Positions 1 through 9,875 of a stretch of DNA of 64,000 nucleotides are shown in pieces. Made by a program: the position numbers and the translations under genes. Origin of the DNA: Tritrichomonas musculus (Eukaryota; Parabasalia; Tritrichomonadida; Tritrichomonadidae); contig JAPFFF010000044.1 of the NCBI GenBank assembly GCA_039105265.1, positions 806,001 to 870,000 of the forward strand. The letters are read 5' to 3'. Below the pieces are notes generated by a model. The model was not told the DNA's origin. It worked only from the letters and a program-made list of their open reading frames with translations, and ran no database searches. The stretch's first letter is position 1; each line of letters opens with the position of its first letter.

Positions 1-49
1 CTTCAAATCAACATTCACCAAAAACTTACCTTGAAAGCCACTACCTCCA

Positions 50-3000
50 TCACCTGGATATCCTACCTCCACCTCCACCTCCTCCACCATTTCCTCCTGG
101 CCCAGGGAATGGTGTTGTTTGATATGTATTAATATTTACTGAGTTATTGGACATATTTAATGTTGAGAGTACCCCTGCAATCGATACTACTGAAGCTAGA
201 ATATTTAAAATCGTATTTGCAACTGATATACCTTGTTTAATGCTATCAGTATATTCATTATACATGGCTTGAATTCTCATTTGCTCAGCTAGATTATCAA
301 CTGTCTGTTTCAATAAAGCATAATCATATTGCAATATGTCAGTAATTCCTCCAACAACATTTAAGTCTCTTCTCATCGTCATGATATTATCAGCCCATAT
401 AATCTTTGATGAATAAATATTTAAATCTGTTGATATAGTTGAACAGTTTCTTGGATCTGGTTCTACTTCATAAAATTGTTCTTGTAAGATTATGTTAAAT
501 GGATTAACTTTTACATCAAATTCAAATAATTCTTTTTCCATGTATATTCGAATGTTCTTATGATTAAATCCTTCAATGATTTTAATGGAATACCTTTTTT
601 CTCGATGATAATTAAATGATTCTAGACAAGGATTTGATCCATAAGTGTGCATGACTCCAGAATTAATACAGTGTTCAGGATGACAATCCCATTTTAATTC
701 TGTTATGTTTCCATTAATATTTAAATCTGCATAAACATATAATCCGTCTTCTTCTTGTAATCCGCTTGGTGCATCAACATACATTCTAGCTTGTTCATAT
801 TTATTTCCATCTTGTGTGAAAGTACCTGAACTGCTAGGATCAAAAACTGCAGTTGTTCCTACGTTTAATATGGTTCCATCTTTCTTAACAACTCTCCAAT
901 TTGTAAGATAGTCTTTTAGTATGTGAGCATAATTATCATCATCTGTTAAATCTTCTTTTATTGTTCCTTTTATCCATTTCCCAATTAGTTCGTTCTTTTT
1001 GATTATTATTGCTGGAGCTCCGCTATTATTATTCATGTATGATATTTTTGCTGTAAACACATTTTGACAGTTATTTCCTGTCCAATTTTTTCCATCCCAT
1101 ATTAATTCCCAAGTGTGCCTAAATAAATAGTCCTTGAACCTAAATACCATATTCAATGATAAATCATAATCAGGGTCAATATCCCATCTCATACAATAAT
1201 AATTGGATTCTTCATATACCTGAGATGGTCTATATAAATATAATTGATCTGATTCCTTCAAGGTAAAATACTTGGAGTCAGTTGATGGAGTAGAGGGAAC
1301 AACATCATAGATTGCTTGATATTTGGAGACCAATGAGTTATATTGATTTCGAAATACTTCTAATATATCATCATCAATCTCAATTACAATTTTATTTCCA
1401 TCAGGGTCAACAATATCAAAGCTATTTTCATCATCAGTATTAACAACGTCATTATCATCAACTTCAAGTGTACGAGCATGAGGAGCAGGAGGATGTCGTG
1501 TAATCTTATTTAAAATCCATTGGGCACCTCTTCCTATTGGTTCGAAAAGGGCAGCTATTAGAATTACACATAAACAAAATGCCCCAACGCCTAAACCCCC
1601 AGCGATTGCATATACAAGTATTACATAAACATACAGAATTAAATCAGAATAACCTCCTATATATTGCCAAAATTGAGCATCTATCCAATTTCCGCCTATC
1701 TGTATAATATTATTAACTAAATTTGGGTAGTTCATGATAAAATCAACTATGAAGTGCCATAAGTTGCTCCAAAATAATGTAAATGAGCTATATGCTATTT
1801 TAATCATTCGAATTCCTTCATTCTTTAATTCATCAATTTTGTTATTAAGTCTTGGTGTCAATTCTTTTATCTCATCAATGACCTGATGCAAATCTACATC
1901 CTTAAAGTCAGCATCTGCATCTTCTCCTCCAATATAAAAGATTACCCCCACTTTTTCATTATCTTTAACAGCTTCATATGCAATATCCACAATACTATCA
2001 ATACCATACCAGATAAAATAAAATAAGTTATATATAATCTTCATAAATTCTTTTGTCGCAAAAGCAATTGTTTTATAAGTTAATTTAATAGGCTGTTTAG
2101 CAAGAGATAGGGTAGTTGAAATGATATTATACAATAAGTCTTTTATCCATCCTATTGTCTTTTTACTATATAACCAATACTTAGATACATTGATTGTGAG
2201 TTCTTCTGGTTCTATAATTTTTGGAATCTTATTTTCTTCGAGTTTCTTTAATTCATCAGTAGTGGGAATTTCATAAACCATATCATCTTGGTTAACTAAC
2301 TCCTTTGGTGGCTCAGTTGGAGTAGGTTCAGGCGTAGGTTCAGGTGTAGGAGTAGGAGTTGTTTCATCAATTTCTATTTTAACCTCATGTATTTCAGGTT
2401 CACCAGTTGTTTTATTAATTAAGCACATAGAAGTATTTCCACCTGTTAAGTTCAAGAGGGTCTCATAAGATATAGTTTGATCATTTAACGCATCTATCCA
2501 TTTAGTAATATTAGCAGCTGTTGTATTTGTTTTATTAACAAAGTCTTTCATGTTAGTTATGTTAGTCTCATTGACATCATAGGTAGTTTCATTAGTAGTT
2601 TCATTAACCTTTTCATCAACATATTTAACAGGTTCTACCTCAGTAAAATTAACAGTATTATTTGCTATCCATTTAGATATATTTTCATTACTTGTACTTA
2701 TATCTTGTATTATAGCGTCCATACTTTCTGGTTTCTTGTCCTCCGTTTCATAAGTTAAGGCTTGAGTAGTTTTATCTACATGTTCAACAATTATTTTTAA
2801 ATCAGATAGTTTAGACCAATCGATACTAGGTGCAATTGCATTATTTACATCATCTATATTTTTAATCATTAAGTTCATTACATTTAGCATACCTTGATGA
2901 TTCTGTGTAAGTGCTTCTATTAGTTTCTTGTGTGTACTAACATCATATGATTCTGTTATTATTTCTTTATCATTTACCTCACCTGTAAAATAGTTTAATG

Positions 3001-3409
3001 TAGCACCAGGTGCAATACCAGAATCTACGTCATCCTTCATTTTAGCTAGAAAGGTATGTAAATTAGTAGCACTATCTCGTAGTCTTTCATAGAGCTTATT
3101 GAAGCTTGCACAATATTGTATTTTTGGTGTCAGTGTACCGTCAGTATTCCATGTATAAATACCTTTCCCTGCCATAAGATTAAGCGCACCAAAGTTTTCG
3201 AATCCATTTTTTTCGAAATAATCACCAACTATTTTTTCATCTATTTCAGCTTTGTTGTAGATACAATTAAATTGCACCATTTCGCCAGGTTCAATAGTGT
3301 TTTCGATGTTTAGTCGTTTACCATCTTCTTCATCAATAGTGATTTCTATATCATTTGATTTGAGTTTATATGCTTCCTTGCTCTTTGCAGAATACAGTGC
3401 CAAAGACAT
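50..3409 (-). CDS. large spike/fibre-like virion surface protein
   Basis: This 1119-residue protein is probably a surface or host-contact protein of the element's virion. The ATG at 3409 is chosen because the frame upstream of it lacks another ATG, and this start sits 19 bp from the divergent gene at 3428. Visible parts are a polar N-terminal half rich in Asn and Thr, a Pro-Thr-Glu linker near residues 348-366, amphipathic hydrophobic helices near 440-475, a strong membrane segment near 590-623, a beta-rich region, a second hydrophobic stretch near 1060-1083 and a Gly-rich tail. Its region around residues 770-1080 resembles the middle of the 1398-residue protein of element C (shared LNING and CST motifs and a following hydrophobic helix). 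The role is inferred from size, modular build and that match. Confidence 0.6.
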   Translation of the reverse strand: MSLALYSAKSKEAYKLKSNDIEITIDEEDGKRLNIENTIEPGEMVQFNCIYNKAEIDEKIVGDYFEKNGFENFGALNLMAGKGIYTWNTDGTLTPKIQYCASFNKLYERLRDSATNLHTFLAKMKDDVDSGIAPGATLNYFTGEVNDKEIITESYDVSTHKKLIEALTQNHQGMLNVMNLMIKNIDDVNNAIAPSIDWSKLSDLKIIVEHVDKTTQALTYETEDKKPESMDAIIQDISTSNENISKWIANNTVNFTEVEPVKYVDEKVNETTNETTYDVNETNITNMKDFVNKTNTTAANITKWIDALNDQTISYETLLNLTGGNTSMCLINKTTGEPEIHEVKIEIDETTPTPTPEPTPEPTPTEPPKELVNQDDMVYEIPTTDELKKLEENKIPKIIEPEELTINVSKYWLYSKKTIGWIKDLLYNIISTTLSLAKQPIKLTYKTIAFATKEFMKIIYNLFYFIWYGIDSIVDIAYEAVKDNEKVGVIFYIGGEDADADFKDVDLHQVIDEIKELTPRLNNKIDELKNEGIRMIKIAYSSFTLFWSNLWHFIVDFIMNYPNLVNNIIQIGGNWIDAQFWQYIGGYSDLILYVYVILVYAIAGGLGVGAFCLCVILIAALFEPIGRGAQWILNKITRHPPAPHARTLEVDDNDVVNTDDENSFDIVDPDGNKIVIEIDDDILEVFRNQYNSLVSKYQAIYDVVPSTPSTDSKYFTLKESDQLYLYRPSQVYEESNYYCMRWDIDPDYDLSLNMVFRFKDYLFRHTWELIWDGKNWTGNNCQNVFTAKISYMNNNSGAPAIIIKKNELIGKWIKGTIKEDLTDDDNYAHILKDYLTNWRVVKKDGTILNVGTTAVFDPSSSGTFTQDGNKYEQARMYVDAPSGLQEEDGLYVYADLNINGNITELKWDCHPEHCINSGVMHTYGSNPCLESFNYHREKRYSIKIIEGFNHKNIRIYMEKELFEFDVKVNPFNIILQEQFYEVEPDPRNCSTISTDLNIYSSKIIWADNIMTMRRDLNVVGGITDILQYDYALLKQTVDNLAEQMRIQAMYNEYTDSIKQGISVANTILNILASVVSIAGVLSTLNMSNNSVNINTYQTTPFPGPGGNGGGGGGGGRISR

Positions 3410-3427
3410 TTTATCAGAAATTAAATT

Positions 3428-4159
3428 ATGTTGTATAGTGTTCAGAGTCAACCAGGTAATTACAATACGGTAAGACTTAATATTGATATCCCATGGAAAT
3501 GTCCATACGTGAAGTACTATGTTTCATCTATTAATACCAAAGCCAACATATTAATGACAACTGCGGAAGATTATTTAATATTTACTACATCAAAGAGTGA
3601 GGTACGAATTGATTTTGAGGAGATGTATACCTATTCATTTGGATATCTAGTCAAATTTCTAAATTCTCGTCAGACTACTATCACCTTCAAGAATATCAAT
3701 AACAGAACCATATCATTAACACCTACTGAAAATATTACATTCAAGGAAGGAAGTCATAGAGCAAAATTGATTACTGGTTTGTTCAACTGCAAGGAATTTG
3801 ATGTAAAAGCTAATGAAGAAAAAAATGTACCTGATCTACCTATACTTGATTTTGCCAATAAGTTGTATTTAGTTTCATTACAGGGGGTAGCAACTCATTC
3901 ATCAATTGGAGACCAAGAATATACCCCAAGTATCCTTGCAAACATTGACACAATGATAATGGATCAAGAGGCAATGATAGTTAACTATGACATGACTAAG
4001 CCAATAAAAATAAAAGTTAATACGGATTCATTAAAATATTTGGAAATGAGATTAGTTGATTTCATGTTTCAACCAGTAATATTAAAATCTCCTCTCTTCA
4101 TTACCTTAAAAATAAAACCAAGCCAAGAGGCTGATATATATGACATCCTTACTAAATGA
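3428..4159 (+). CDS. conserved Polinton protein of unknown function
   Basis: A 243-residue protein that I do not recognise. It is predicted to be mostly beta strand, with alternating hydrophobic residues and no membrane segment, signal peptide or enzyme motif that I can see. It is divergent from the spike-like gene with only 19 bp between the starts, so the two probably share a short promoter region. Its 3' end overlaps the convergent GIY-YIG-like gene by 8 bp. A minor capsid or spike-associated role would fit the position, but this is inference only. Confidence 0.65.
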   Translation: MLYSVQSQPGNYNTVRLNIDIPWKCPYVKYYVSSINTKANILMTTAEDYLIFTTSKSEVRIDFEEMYTYSFGYLVKFLNSRQTTITFKNINNRTISLTPTENITFKEGSHRAKLITGLFNCKEFDVKANEEKNVPDLPILDFANKLYLVSLQGVATHSSIGDQEYTPSILANIDTMIMDQEAMIVNYDMTKPIKIKVNTDSLKYLEMRLVDFMFQPVILKSPLFITLKIKPSQEADIYDILTK

Positions 4160-4475
4160 TAGCTCTGGGACAATGATATTGGATATAAGTCCTAATAATA
4201 TATATCATTTCATTCACATTCCCAACAAAGTACTCATTACCTATAAATGCTGTTCCATCTCTTGTTGTTGCTCTCTTATAATTTTCTTCAAATATTGTTA
4301 TTAATTCTTTTTCCACTTTTACTGAATCACTTACTGCTTCAATTATATATACTTCGCTGTCTTTTGGATATTGTCCCATTCTTGTTGCAATCTTATTTGT
4401 TCTACCAATTTTGTATACAGGTTGATTAGAATAAGAAAATTCCCTTTCACGAATCAAATATATGTATTCTACCAT
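4152..4475 (-). CDS. GIY-YIG-like (T5orf172/MUG113-type) small protein
   Basis: A 107-residue protein that begins with a YIYLI strand followed by VYKIGRT and an Arg-containing helix ending in QYPK. This is the layout of the T5orf172/MUG113 branch of GIY-YIG nucleases, common in large DNA viruses and phages. A conserved Glu (VEKELITIF) fits the later helix of that fold. It is likely a DNA-nicking or DNA-binding accessory protein of the element. It ends convergently with, and overlaps by 8 bp, the 243-residue gene. The family call comes from the motif pattern; activity is not established. Confidence 0.6.
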   Translation of the reverse strand: MVEYIYLIREREFSYSNQPVYKIGRTNKIATRMGQYPKDSEVYIIEAVSDSVKVEKELITIFEENYKRATTRDGTAFIGNEYFVGNVNEMIYIIRTYIQYHCPRAII

Positions 4476-4502
4476 TTTAGGGTTAATAAATATTTAGCGT
4501 GA

Positions 4503-4530
4503 TATTTTTTTATTTCTTATTTACACTTAA
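4503..4530 (+). promoter_or_regulatory. T-rich promoter-like tract before pPolB
   Basis: A TATTTTTTTATTTC-type run ends about 10 bases before the pPolB ATG, which itself reads TTAAATG. The same layout (T-rich tract, short gap, AAATG) precedes most genes of all elements here, for example at 41453-41471, 41958-41976, 44208-44224 and 45329-45347 on the plus strand and 13743-13765 and 19278-19300 on the minus strand. This is seen directly; a promoter role is inferred. Confidence 0.45.
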
Positions 4531-7500
4531 ATGACATACCTCTTTGATATATCAGTTGACCTCTATTCGACTGCAAGAACGGAAGCAAGAAAAGAGTATA
4601 AGCAAAGGGTGAAAGACGTAAGAGACAAACGAAAGTTCAAGAAATATTTGAAAGAATTCATGACCAAGGCTAAGAAAGAAATATCATTTGACATAGATAT
4701 AGGTGATGATGAAGATAAGAGACTTGCTTTCACTGAAACATTAAGACAATTACACAAAGAGAATAAGAAGAATATAGTAGTAAAAAGCGAATCATTAGGT
4801 GGTGAGGAATACAAATGGTTTACACTTTCCAAGGCACGAAGATTAGATTCAACAATAGGACATATATCAGGGACAATAGACTTGAATGATGACTGTTCAG
4901 ACAATAATCCTTGGGTTGGCAATGTATTCATCCCTGCAAAATACCAGTTGCTCTTCATTAAAAATAGAAAGAGAGGCAAGCAAACATCATTCACTATTAA
5001 TAAAGAAGATAATAAAGGTAAGTTGTATGAAGAAGAAGTTGAAGTCGACGAAGATTATCGCGATAATCCAGAAGGTGGATTCTTCCCTTATATTAATCTT
5101 TCTGATTTAGACTTATCACAGTACCAAATATTCAAGACAGTTGATAAGAAGAACTATAAAGACAATTGTTTGGTATATGCTTGCATTCAGTCTGGAGTAT
5201 TCACTGATGAGGAAATTAATTATTTACGCTTTATGGTCAAGACTAGGTTAATCCCCAATAACTTGATATACGATATAGCCAAGCAGTTTAAATGCCATTT
5301 TGTTGTAAGAAGGATTGATGAGAAATATGATGAAAGAAGCCAACTACAAATAAAAATAGATACAAGAAAGAGACCATGGGCCAAAGAGTTTGACCGAATT
5401 GTTGACTTATTACTGTACAAGAACCATTACATGATATATAAACCCCTAAATGGTGTTAAACCTATGGCAATATTTCGCAAGCTATTTAAAGAAGGAAAGT
5501 TCAGAGAGATAAAGAACTGTGAAATGAATATCTTAGCAACGAATGAATACAACTCTCACTTAGCGGATTATACAGACCTTGAATATGATCCTGAATTGTG
5601 CTGTAAACTAATAGATTCATCAGAGACGAAAAAGGAGAGAGAGTGGAGTAGGATTTATTATTCTGATTTTGAAACTAATACCACTGTATCACCCCATATG
5701 CCTTATCTAAATATTACTGTGTACAGGACCAAAGAGTTAATTCATAAAATGATATTTGATGGGGAGAATATTGCTGACAGATTACTAAAGTCATTGGAGA
5801 ACAATTCTCTCATTTACTTCCATAACCTTAAATATGATGCTTGTTTCTTTATAAATACTCCTGGATGGGATGTACAAATAACAGAGAGAAGTGGAACGAT
5901 TCTGCAAATAGTCATGACAAAGTATAAACCTAACAAGAGATTAACTTTCCGCAATAGCTACTCTATCATCCCTGCTGCATTAGCTTCATTTGGTAAGATG
6001 TTTCAGTTACCAGTTCATAAAGAGGTAATGGCCTATAAAATATATACTGAAAGGAACATAAATAGGAAAACTGTCTCTGCGCTTGAATTTCAACTACAGT
6101 ATTACTTAGAGAACCAAGACAAGAAACCATTGACACAGATAAAACAAGACTGGAAGCAATTAATAGATAATGCAAAAGCTTGTGGTGCATATGTTGGAGG
6201 AGCTATTGATATTATGAAGTATGCTATCTATTATTGCAAACTGGATTGCATAGTATTGATGAAGGGAGTAGAGAAATTTAATAGAGATCTGGTAGAAGTA
6301 TTTAAGCAGACGAAGACAAAGATGCTTGATGTCCATAACTTTATATCCATTAGCTCTATTGGCTACTATTATGCATATAAATTTGGTTGCTTTGATGGGT
6401 GTTATCAACTTAGTGGTAAACCACAAAACTTCATTCAGAGATGCGTTAGTGGAGGTAGAACAATGACAGCTAATAATGAAAAGCAATATATAGAGGAAAG
6501 GATACAAGATTTTGATGCAGTCAGTTTATATCCTAGTGCAATGAGTATTATGTCTGGTGTACCTAAAGGAGTGCCAGAAGTAATTCGCCTGGAGGCCTCA
6601 GGTACTAATCGTGCGGGCCCATCGGATATGTTTACAAAGGAATTATTAGATTTTGATCAGTTCTTCATTGAAATCAATATCAAGAAGATCAAGTGCAAGG
6701 CTGACAAACCATATAAATTTGGTCAAATATTTAGTAGGAATGATCAAGGGTCAAAAATATTTAACAACAACCCCATCAACAATTATTACATAGACAAGAG
6801 AGCTTTTATGGACTTGATGGAGTTTTATGATTTCGATTATGAGTTTATTAGAGGATATTACTTTGACAAAGGATTCAACAACAAGATTAATGTATTTATA
6901 GAGAAATTGTTCAATCTAAGAAGGAGATACCAAGATGCTAACAATCCATTGCAACAAACCATTAAACTACTTCTTAATTCCATTTACGGAAAATCTATCC
7001 TAAAGGCAACAACAACTGAAACTAAATGCATACCAAAAGATAAAGCCATTAAATATATATGGAAGAACTATAATTACATAACAGAGGTGATAGAGAACAA
7101 GTCAATTGATAATGTATATGTTAAGAAGGTTAAACCAATAAACAGTCATTTTAATTTACCTCATTTTGGTGCTAGTGTCTTGTCATGGAGCAAACATTTA
7201 ATGAATAGGGTAATGAGTACTGCTGAGCAAAATGGAATAGACATCTACTATACAGATACAGATAGCGTACACGTTAGAGAAATAGATGTACCAAGGATAG
7301 CTGAGGTGTTCAAGAAAAAATATGGGAAGGAGTTGATTGGTAAGAAGATGACACAGTTTCATTGTGACTTTGATTCGTTTAATGGTGCTGTCGGTAGTGT
7401 TCATTCAAGGAAATTAATAGCATTAGGAAAGAAAAGTTACTTAGATATCCTAGTTGATGAAAAAGGTAATGAAGGCTATCACATTAGATTAAAAGGAATA

Positions 7501-7683
7501 CCAAAACAAGTTATCCTGAACAAAGCAAAAAGAATGGGTATAACAATTGAGCAACTATATGAGAAACTTTATGATGGAGAGGAAATTACATTTAACCTCC
7601 TTGATGGTGCTAACTGTTTTAGAAAGAGTAGTTCTTATCAACAAGTAAATCTTCCTGTGTTTGAACGAAGAATCAAATTCTAA
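4531..7683 (+). CDS. polB: protein-primed DNA polymerase B (pPolB), short form
   Basis: A 1050-residue family-B DNA polymerase of the protein-primed type used by Polintons, adenoviruses and phi29. It would copy the element from its ends. The 3'-5' exonuclease motifs are visible: DFET near residue 378 (Exo I), NLKYD near 432 (Exo II) and YYCKLDC near 566 (Exo III). Polymerase motif A, DAVSLYPS, lies near 662; motif B, NSIYGK, near 815; and motif C, YTDTDS, near 908. An N-terminal NCLVYAC segment near 211 resembles the Cys-containing N-terminal domain of other Polinton polymerases; that reading is tentative. It lacks the HNH module found in the polymerases of elements B and E. All motifs are present and the frame looks whole. 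Confidence 0.95.
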   Translation: MTYLFDISVDLYSTARTEARKEYKQRVKDVRDKRKFKKYLKEFMTKAKKEISFDIDIGDDEDKRLAFTETLRQLHKENKKNIVVKSESLGGEEYKWFTLSKARRLDSTIGHISGTIDLNDDCSDNNPWVGNVFIPAKYQLLFIKNRKRGKQTSFTINKEDNKGKLYEEEVEVDEDYRDNPEGGFFPYINLSDLDLSQYQIFKTVDKKNYKDNCLVYACIQSGVFTDEEINYLRFMVKTRLIPNNLIYDIAKQFKCHFVVRRIDEKYDERSQLQIKIDTRKRPWAKEFDRIVDLLLYKNHYMIYKPLNGVKPMAIFRKLFKEGKFREIKNCEMNILATNEYNSHLADYTDLEYDPELCCKLIDSSETKKEREWSRIYYSDFETNTTVSPHMPYLNITVYRTKELIHKMIFDGENIADRLLKSLENNSLIYFHNLKYDACFFINTPGWDVQITERSGTILQIVMTKYKPNKRLTFRNSYSIIPAALASFGKMFQLPVHKEVMAYKIYTERNINRKTVSALEFQLQYYLENQDKKPLTQIKQDWKQLIDNAKACGAYVGGAIDIMKYAIYYCKLDCIVLMKGVEKFNRDLVEVFKQTKTKMLDVHNFISISSIGYYYAYKFGCFDGCYQLSGKPQNFIQRCVSGGRTMTANNEKQYIEERIQDFDAVSLYPSAMSIMSGVPKGVPEVIRLEASGTNRAGPSDMFTKELLDFDQFFIEINIKKIKCKADKPYKFGQIFSRNDQGSKIFNNNPINNYYIDKRAFMDLMEFYDFDYEFIRGYYFDKGFNNKINVFIEKLFNLRRRYQDANNPLQQTIKLLLNSIYGKSILKATTTETKCIPKDKAIKYIWKNYNYITEVIENKSIDNVYVKKVKPINSHFNLPHFGASVLSWSKHLMNRVMSTAEQNGIDIYYTDTDSVHVREIDVPRIAEVFKKKYGKELIGKKMTQFHCDFDSFNGAVGSVHSRKLIALGKKSYLDILVDEKGNEGYHIRLKGIPKQVILNKAKRMGITIEQLYEKLYDGEEITFNLLDGANCFRKSSSYQQVNLPVFERRIKF

Positions 7684-7766
7684 AAATCTTCATCTTATTT
7701 TTGGTTTTCATGATCAAAAGGTGAAGAGGTGAATTGTCACCTATTTTTTGTCACCTTTATTTTTTT
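7682..7766. repeat. left arm of inverted repeat flanking the 347-residue gene
   Basis: This stretch reads, in reverse complement, like 8845-8996 on the other side of the gene. The core, about 36 bp, has GGTGAAGAGGTGAATTGTCACC followed by TTTTTGTCACCTT. It contains the short palindrome GGTGA-ATTG-TCACC. A longer match (CTTCATCTTATTTTTGGTTT) continues outward. An open GTG-initiated frame runs through this arm into the downstream gene, but the ATG at 7801 is a better start. Confidence 0.8.
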
Positions 7767-7800
7767 AGTTAATTTTTTATCTTCCATTTACATAAACCTA

Positions 7801-8844
7801 ATGATAGCGCAAACAAATACACAAGATTGCCTCGTTCGACACTCGGAGAACGCGAGAGACTTCAATGTTAATGAATATCTTGTTGACCTAATACCTAAAC
7901 CAATATCTGATGTAAATGGGAAAGTTGATAAGTATTATGATATTCATGGAAACCCTATTAAGCCTCTTGTGGAAGTTAGTTGTGAGAAGGAATTAAACAC
8001 AAAGAGAATGATTATGAGGGATTTGCTAACCAATAACTATAATCCTGATGCCTATGATGTTAAGTTTGAGCACAACAATAAATATATCAAAGACGTTTTC
8101 ACTATGATTTCAAGTCTTCCAAAGATAATGCCAATATCACAGACAAAACCATTTGAACCAATATTTAATGAAATAGAAGTATTAAAGACAGATAGTGCAG
8201 AACTTAAGAAGTTTCTACGTAAAATGAATGTACAGTTTGTTGGTTATTATTGTGACCACAATGCTATGAATGAGAAGTGCGATAAAGTAGTGATGAGTAC
8301 AAGTGAACTTTTGGAGAGTGAAGACTTTGAGAAATATAAAGAGTTTATTGAAAGATACGCTAACTGTATATATGATGTATTCTGTTATTACTGGTATGAT
8401 ATGGAAAACAATAATAATCATGAGAGCTTAAGAAGTAAGGTTAATGAATTTCATATTGATTACAATACCTTATTGAAGCTTAGATGCTGTATTACGAGGA
8501 TTAATACTAAAATATTTAATATCAATTCAAGTTCCAATAAACGTTGCAGTAAGTGTGAGGCCAAACAGAGATTATATGAATATACTTTGCGTGAAGTTCA
8601 ACGTATGAGAGCTGAACAGGAAGAAATCGATAGGCAGTTTGATGAGTCTGATTACGATTTAGCCAAGTTTATGCAGAACAATTATCCAAGCATTGATAGA
8701 TTATTGTTAAAGGATGTTCAGCAGAGATATGCCAAAGAGTTTGGACAAAAATTAACCTTTGCTGAATTAACAGATAGACTCGAACAGACAGGCAAATGGA
8801 AGATAACAAACGTTCATAGGACACAATATGTGAATAGAGTGTGA
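7801..8844 (+). CDS. unrecognised 347-residue protein bracketed by inverted repeats
   Basis: I do not recognise this protein. The ATG at 7801 is chosen over an upstream GTG because the upstream codons lie inside an inverted repeat. It is mostly charged and helical. A C-S-K-C-E-A segment near residues 247-252, after an earlier pair of cysteines near 229-230, could bind zinc. The last 60 residues (from about 290) look like a winged-helix-type domain of the kind at the end of viral replication proteins. It follows pPolB on the same strand, so a role in replication is plausible but not shown. Confidence 0.6.
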   Translation: MIAQTNTQDCLVRHSENARDFNVNEYLVDLIPKPISDVNGKVDKYYDIHGNPIKPLVEVSCEKELNTKRMIMRDLLTNNYNPDAYDVKFEHNNKYIKDVFTMISSLPKIMPISQTKPFEPIFNEIEVLKTDSAELKKFLRKMNVQFVGYYCDHNAMNEKCDKVVMSTSELLESEDFEKYKEFIERYANCIYDVFCYYWYDMENNNNHESLRSKVNEFHIDYNTLLKLRCCITRINTKIFNINSSSNKRCSKCEAKQRLYEYTLREVQRMRAEQEEIDRQFDESDYDLAKFMQNNYPSIDRLLLKDVQQRYAKEFGQKLTFAELTDRLEQTGKWKITNVHRTQYVNRV

Positions 8845-8996
8845 AGGTGACAAAAATGTGGTGACAATTCACCTCTTCACCTAATGATCAAAAATACTAA
8901 AAAATCATCTTATATTTTTGTTTATCAGATGACTCTGAAGGTGACAAAAATGTGGTGACAGTTCACCTGTTCACCCAAACCAAAAATAAGATGAAG
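8845..8996. repeat. two direct copies forming the right arm of the inverted repeat
   Basis: Two copies of a core of about 36 bp beginning AGGTGACAAAAATGTGGTGACA lie at 8845-8890 and 8937-8975. They are direct repeats of each other and inverted relative to the copy at 7720-7766. The outer copy also carries CCAAAAATAAGATGAAG, matching the far side of the left arm. Between them is an AT-rich spacer with ATCATCTTATATTTTTG. Possible readings are operator sites, bidirectional terminators or remains of a small inserted element. Confidence 0.8.
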
Positions 8997-9007
8997 GTTT
9001 TTTGTTT

Positions 9008-9289
9008 TCATGCTTCTTTCTTCTCAGCAGTAACCATTTGAGCTTCGCGAGTGCTCGCAGCGAATTGAGCAATTTTCTTCAATTCCTCTAACTCTTGCTT
9101 CTTTCTTTGTCTATATTCTTTTTGTTGTTGTCGTCTGGCTTCAAGTCTTTCTTCAGGGGTATTATATTTACTCTTCCTGCCTCTTTTCGGGGTATCCATT
9201 GACGTCAGATTCTCACTTGACTTCGATTTGGACAATTTCTTTATTACTTCTGTTTTCTTGAATTGGTTTAGGTCTATTTTACTCGTCAT
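9008..9289 (-). CDS. small basic, bZIP-like DNA-binding protein
   Basis: A 93-residue protein. An AT-hook-like KRGRKSK near residues 35-41 is followed by a helix with dense Arg/Lys/Gln (about 47-72), RRQQQKEYRQRKKQELEELKK, which resembles the basic region and start of a leucine zipper. It probably binds DNA as a regulator or packaging protein. It lies next to the GGTGA repeat cluster, which could be its binding site; that link is inference. The ATG at 9289 is preceded by a T-rich tract. A GC-rich stretch at about 9041-9066 stands out from the AT-rich surroundings. Confidence 0.6.
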   Translation of the reverse strand: MTSKIDLNQFKKTEVIKKLSKSKSSENLTSMDTPKRGRKSKYNTPEERLEARRQQQKEYRQRKKQELEELKKIAQFAASTREAQMVTAEKKEA

Positions 9290-9337
9290 TTTGATAAAAA
9301 TAAAAAAACAAATAATAATTACATATTAACTGCATGC

Positions 9338-9847
9338 TTAAGACACAAGATGATATTTGTTAACTAATTCATTATATTCTTTGTTATATACTTGTTTGAA
9401 GTCAGTACATACTTCTCCATTATCATTTACTATCTTAATGGAATCTATCTTACGTATTGGATTAGCTTTCCCTGCACAACAACCTACATCCTCATCAAGA
9501 CTTATTTCTACCACCTCCGCCTTAATAATTGTTTTAATTATATTAGATAAGGCAGTAACAGGGACAATTATACAATTCTTTGATATTAAGTTGGATAATA
9601 ATGCTTTGTCCTGGTCTAACAATATTTTTGCATACGTTTCAAGTATCACGTACTTAACATCCTTTGTTTCTTCTTCTTGATTCTCTTCTAATTCAACATT
9701 ACGAGTGATAACAATTTCTTCTTTTCCATCATCCCTTTTGTTTATAATAATATTATTATTTATATTGCTTGTTGACTGTGCTGCTGCTTGAGGTTCTAAT
9801 GAAACGTTCGCCTGCACACCATTCGCTTGAGTTCTCTTCTTTATCAT
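9338..9847 (-). CDS. conserved Cys-pair protein, family shared by D, B and C
   Basis: A 169-residue protein with relatives at 22954-23523 (B) and 55428-55934 (C). Each has a polar N-terminus with alternating Ile/Asn (NINNNIIIN here), then a folded domain with two strand-helix stretches and a D-E-D-x-[AG]-C core followed by one or two more cysteines (LDEDVGCCAGK here), then strands ending with a Tyr-rich helix. The cysteines may bind metal. It is the most widely kept small gene across the two lineages in the window, so it is probably needed for virion or replication function. The exact role is unknown. Confidence 0.7.
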   Translation of the reverse strand: MIKKRTQANGVQANVSLEPQAAAQSTSNINNNIIINKRDDGKEEIVITRNVELEENQEEETKDVKYVILETYAKILLDQDKALLSNLISKNCIIVPVTALSNIIKTIIKAEVVEISLDEDVGCCAGKANPIRKIDSIKIVNDNGEVCTDFKQVYNKEYNELVNKYHLVS

Positions 9848-9875
9848 TTCCTTTCGAAAAAAAGTTGATAATCAA

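Noticed and set aside
4563-4994. Minus-strand frame of 143 residues inside pPolB
   Set aside because: It lies opposite a well-supported polymerase gene and encodes low-complexity Ser/Leu/Phe sequence, typical of a shadow frame.
7729-7800. N-terminal extension of the 347-residue gene as a signal peptide
   Set aside because: The hydrophobic codons come from the inverted repeat and T-rich tract and would need a GTG start; the ATG at 7801 fits better.
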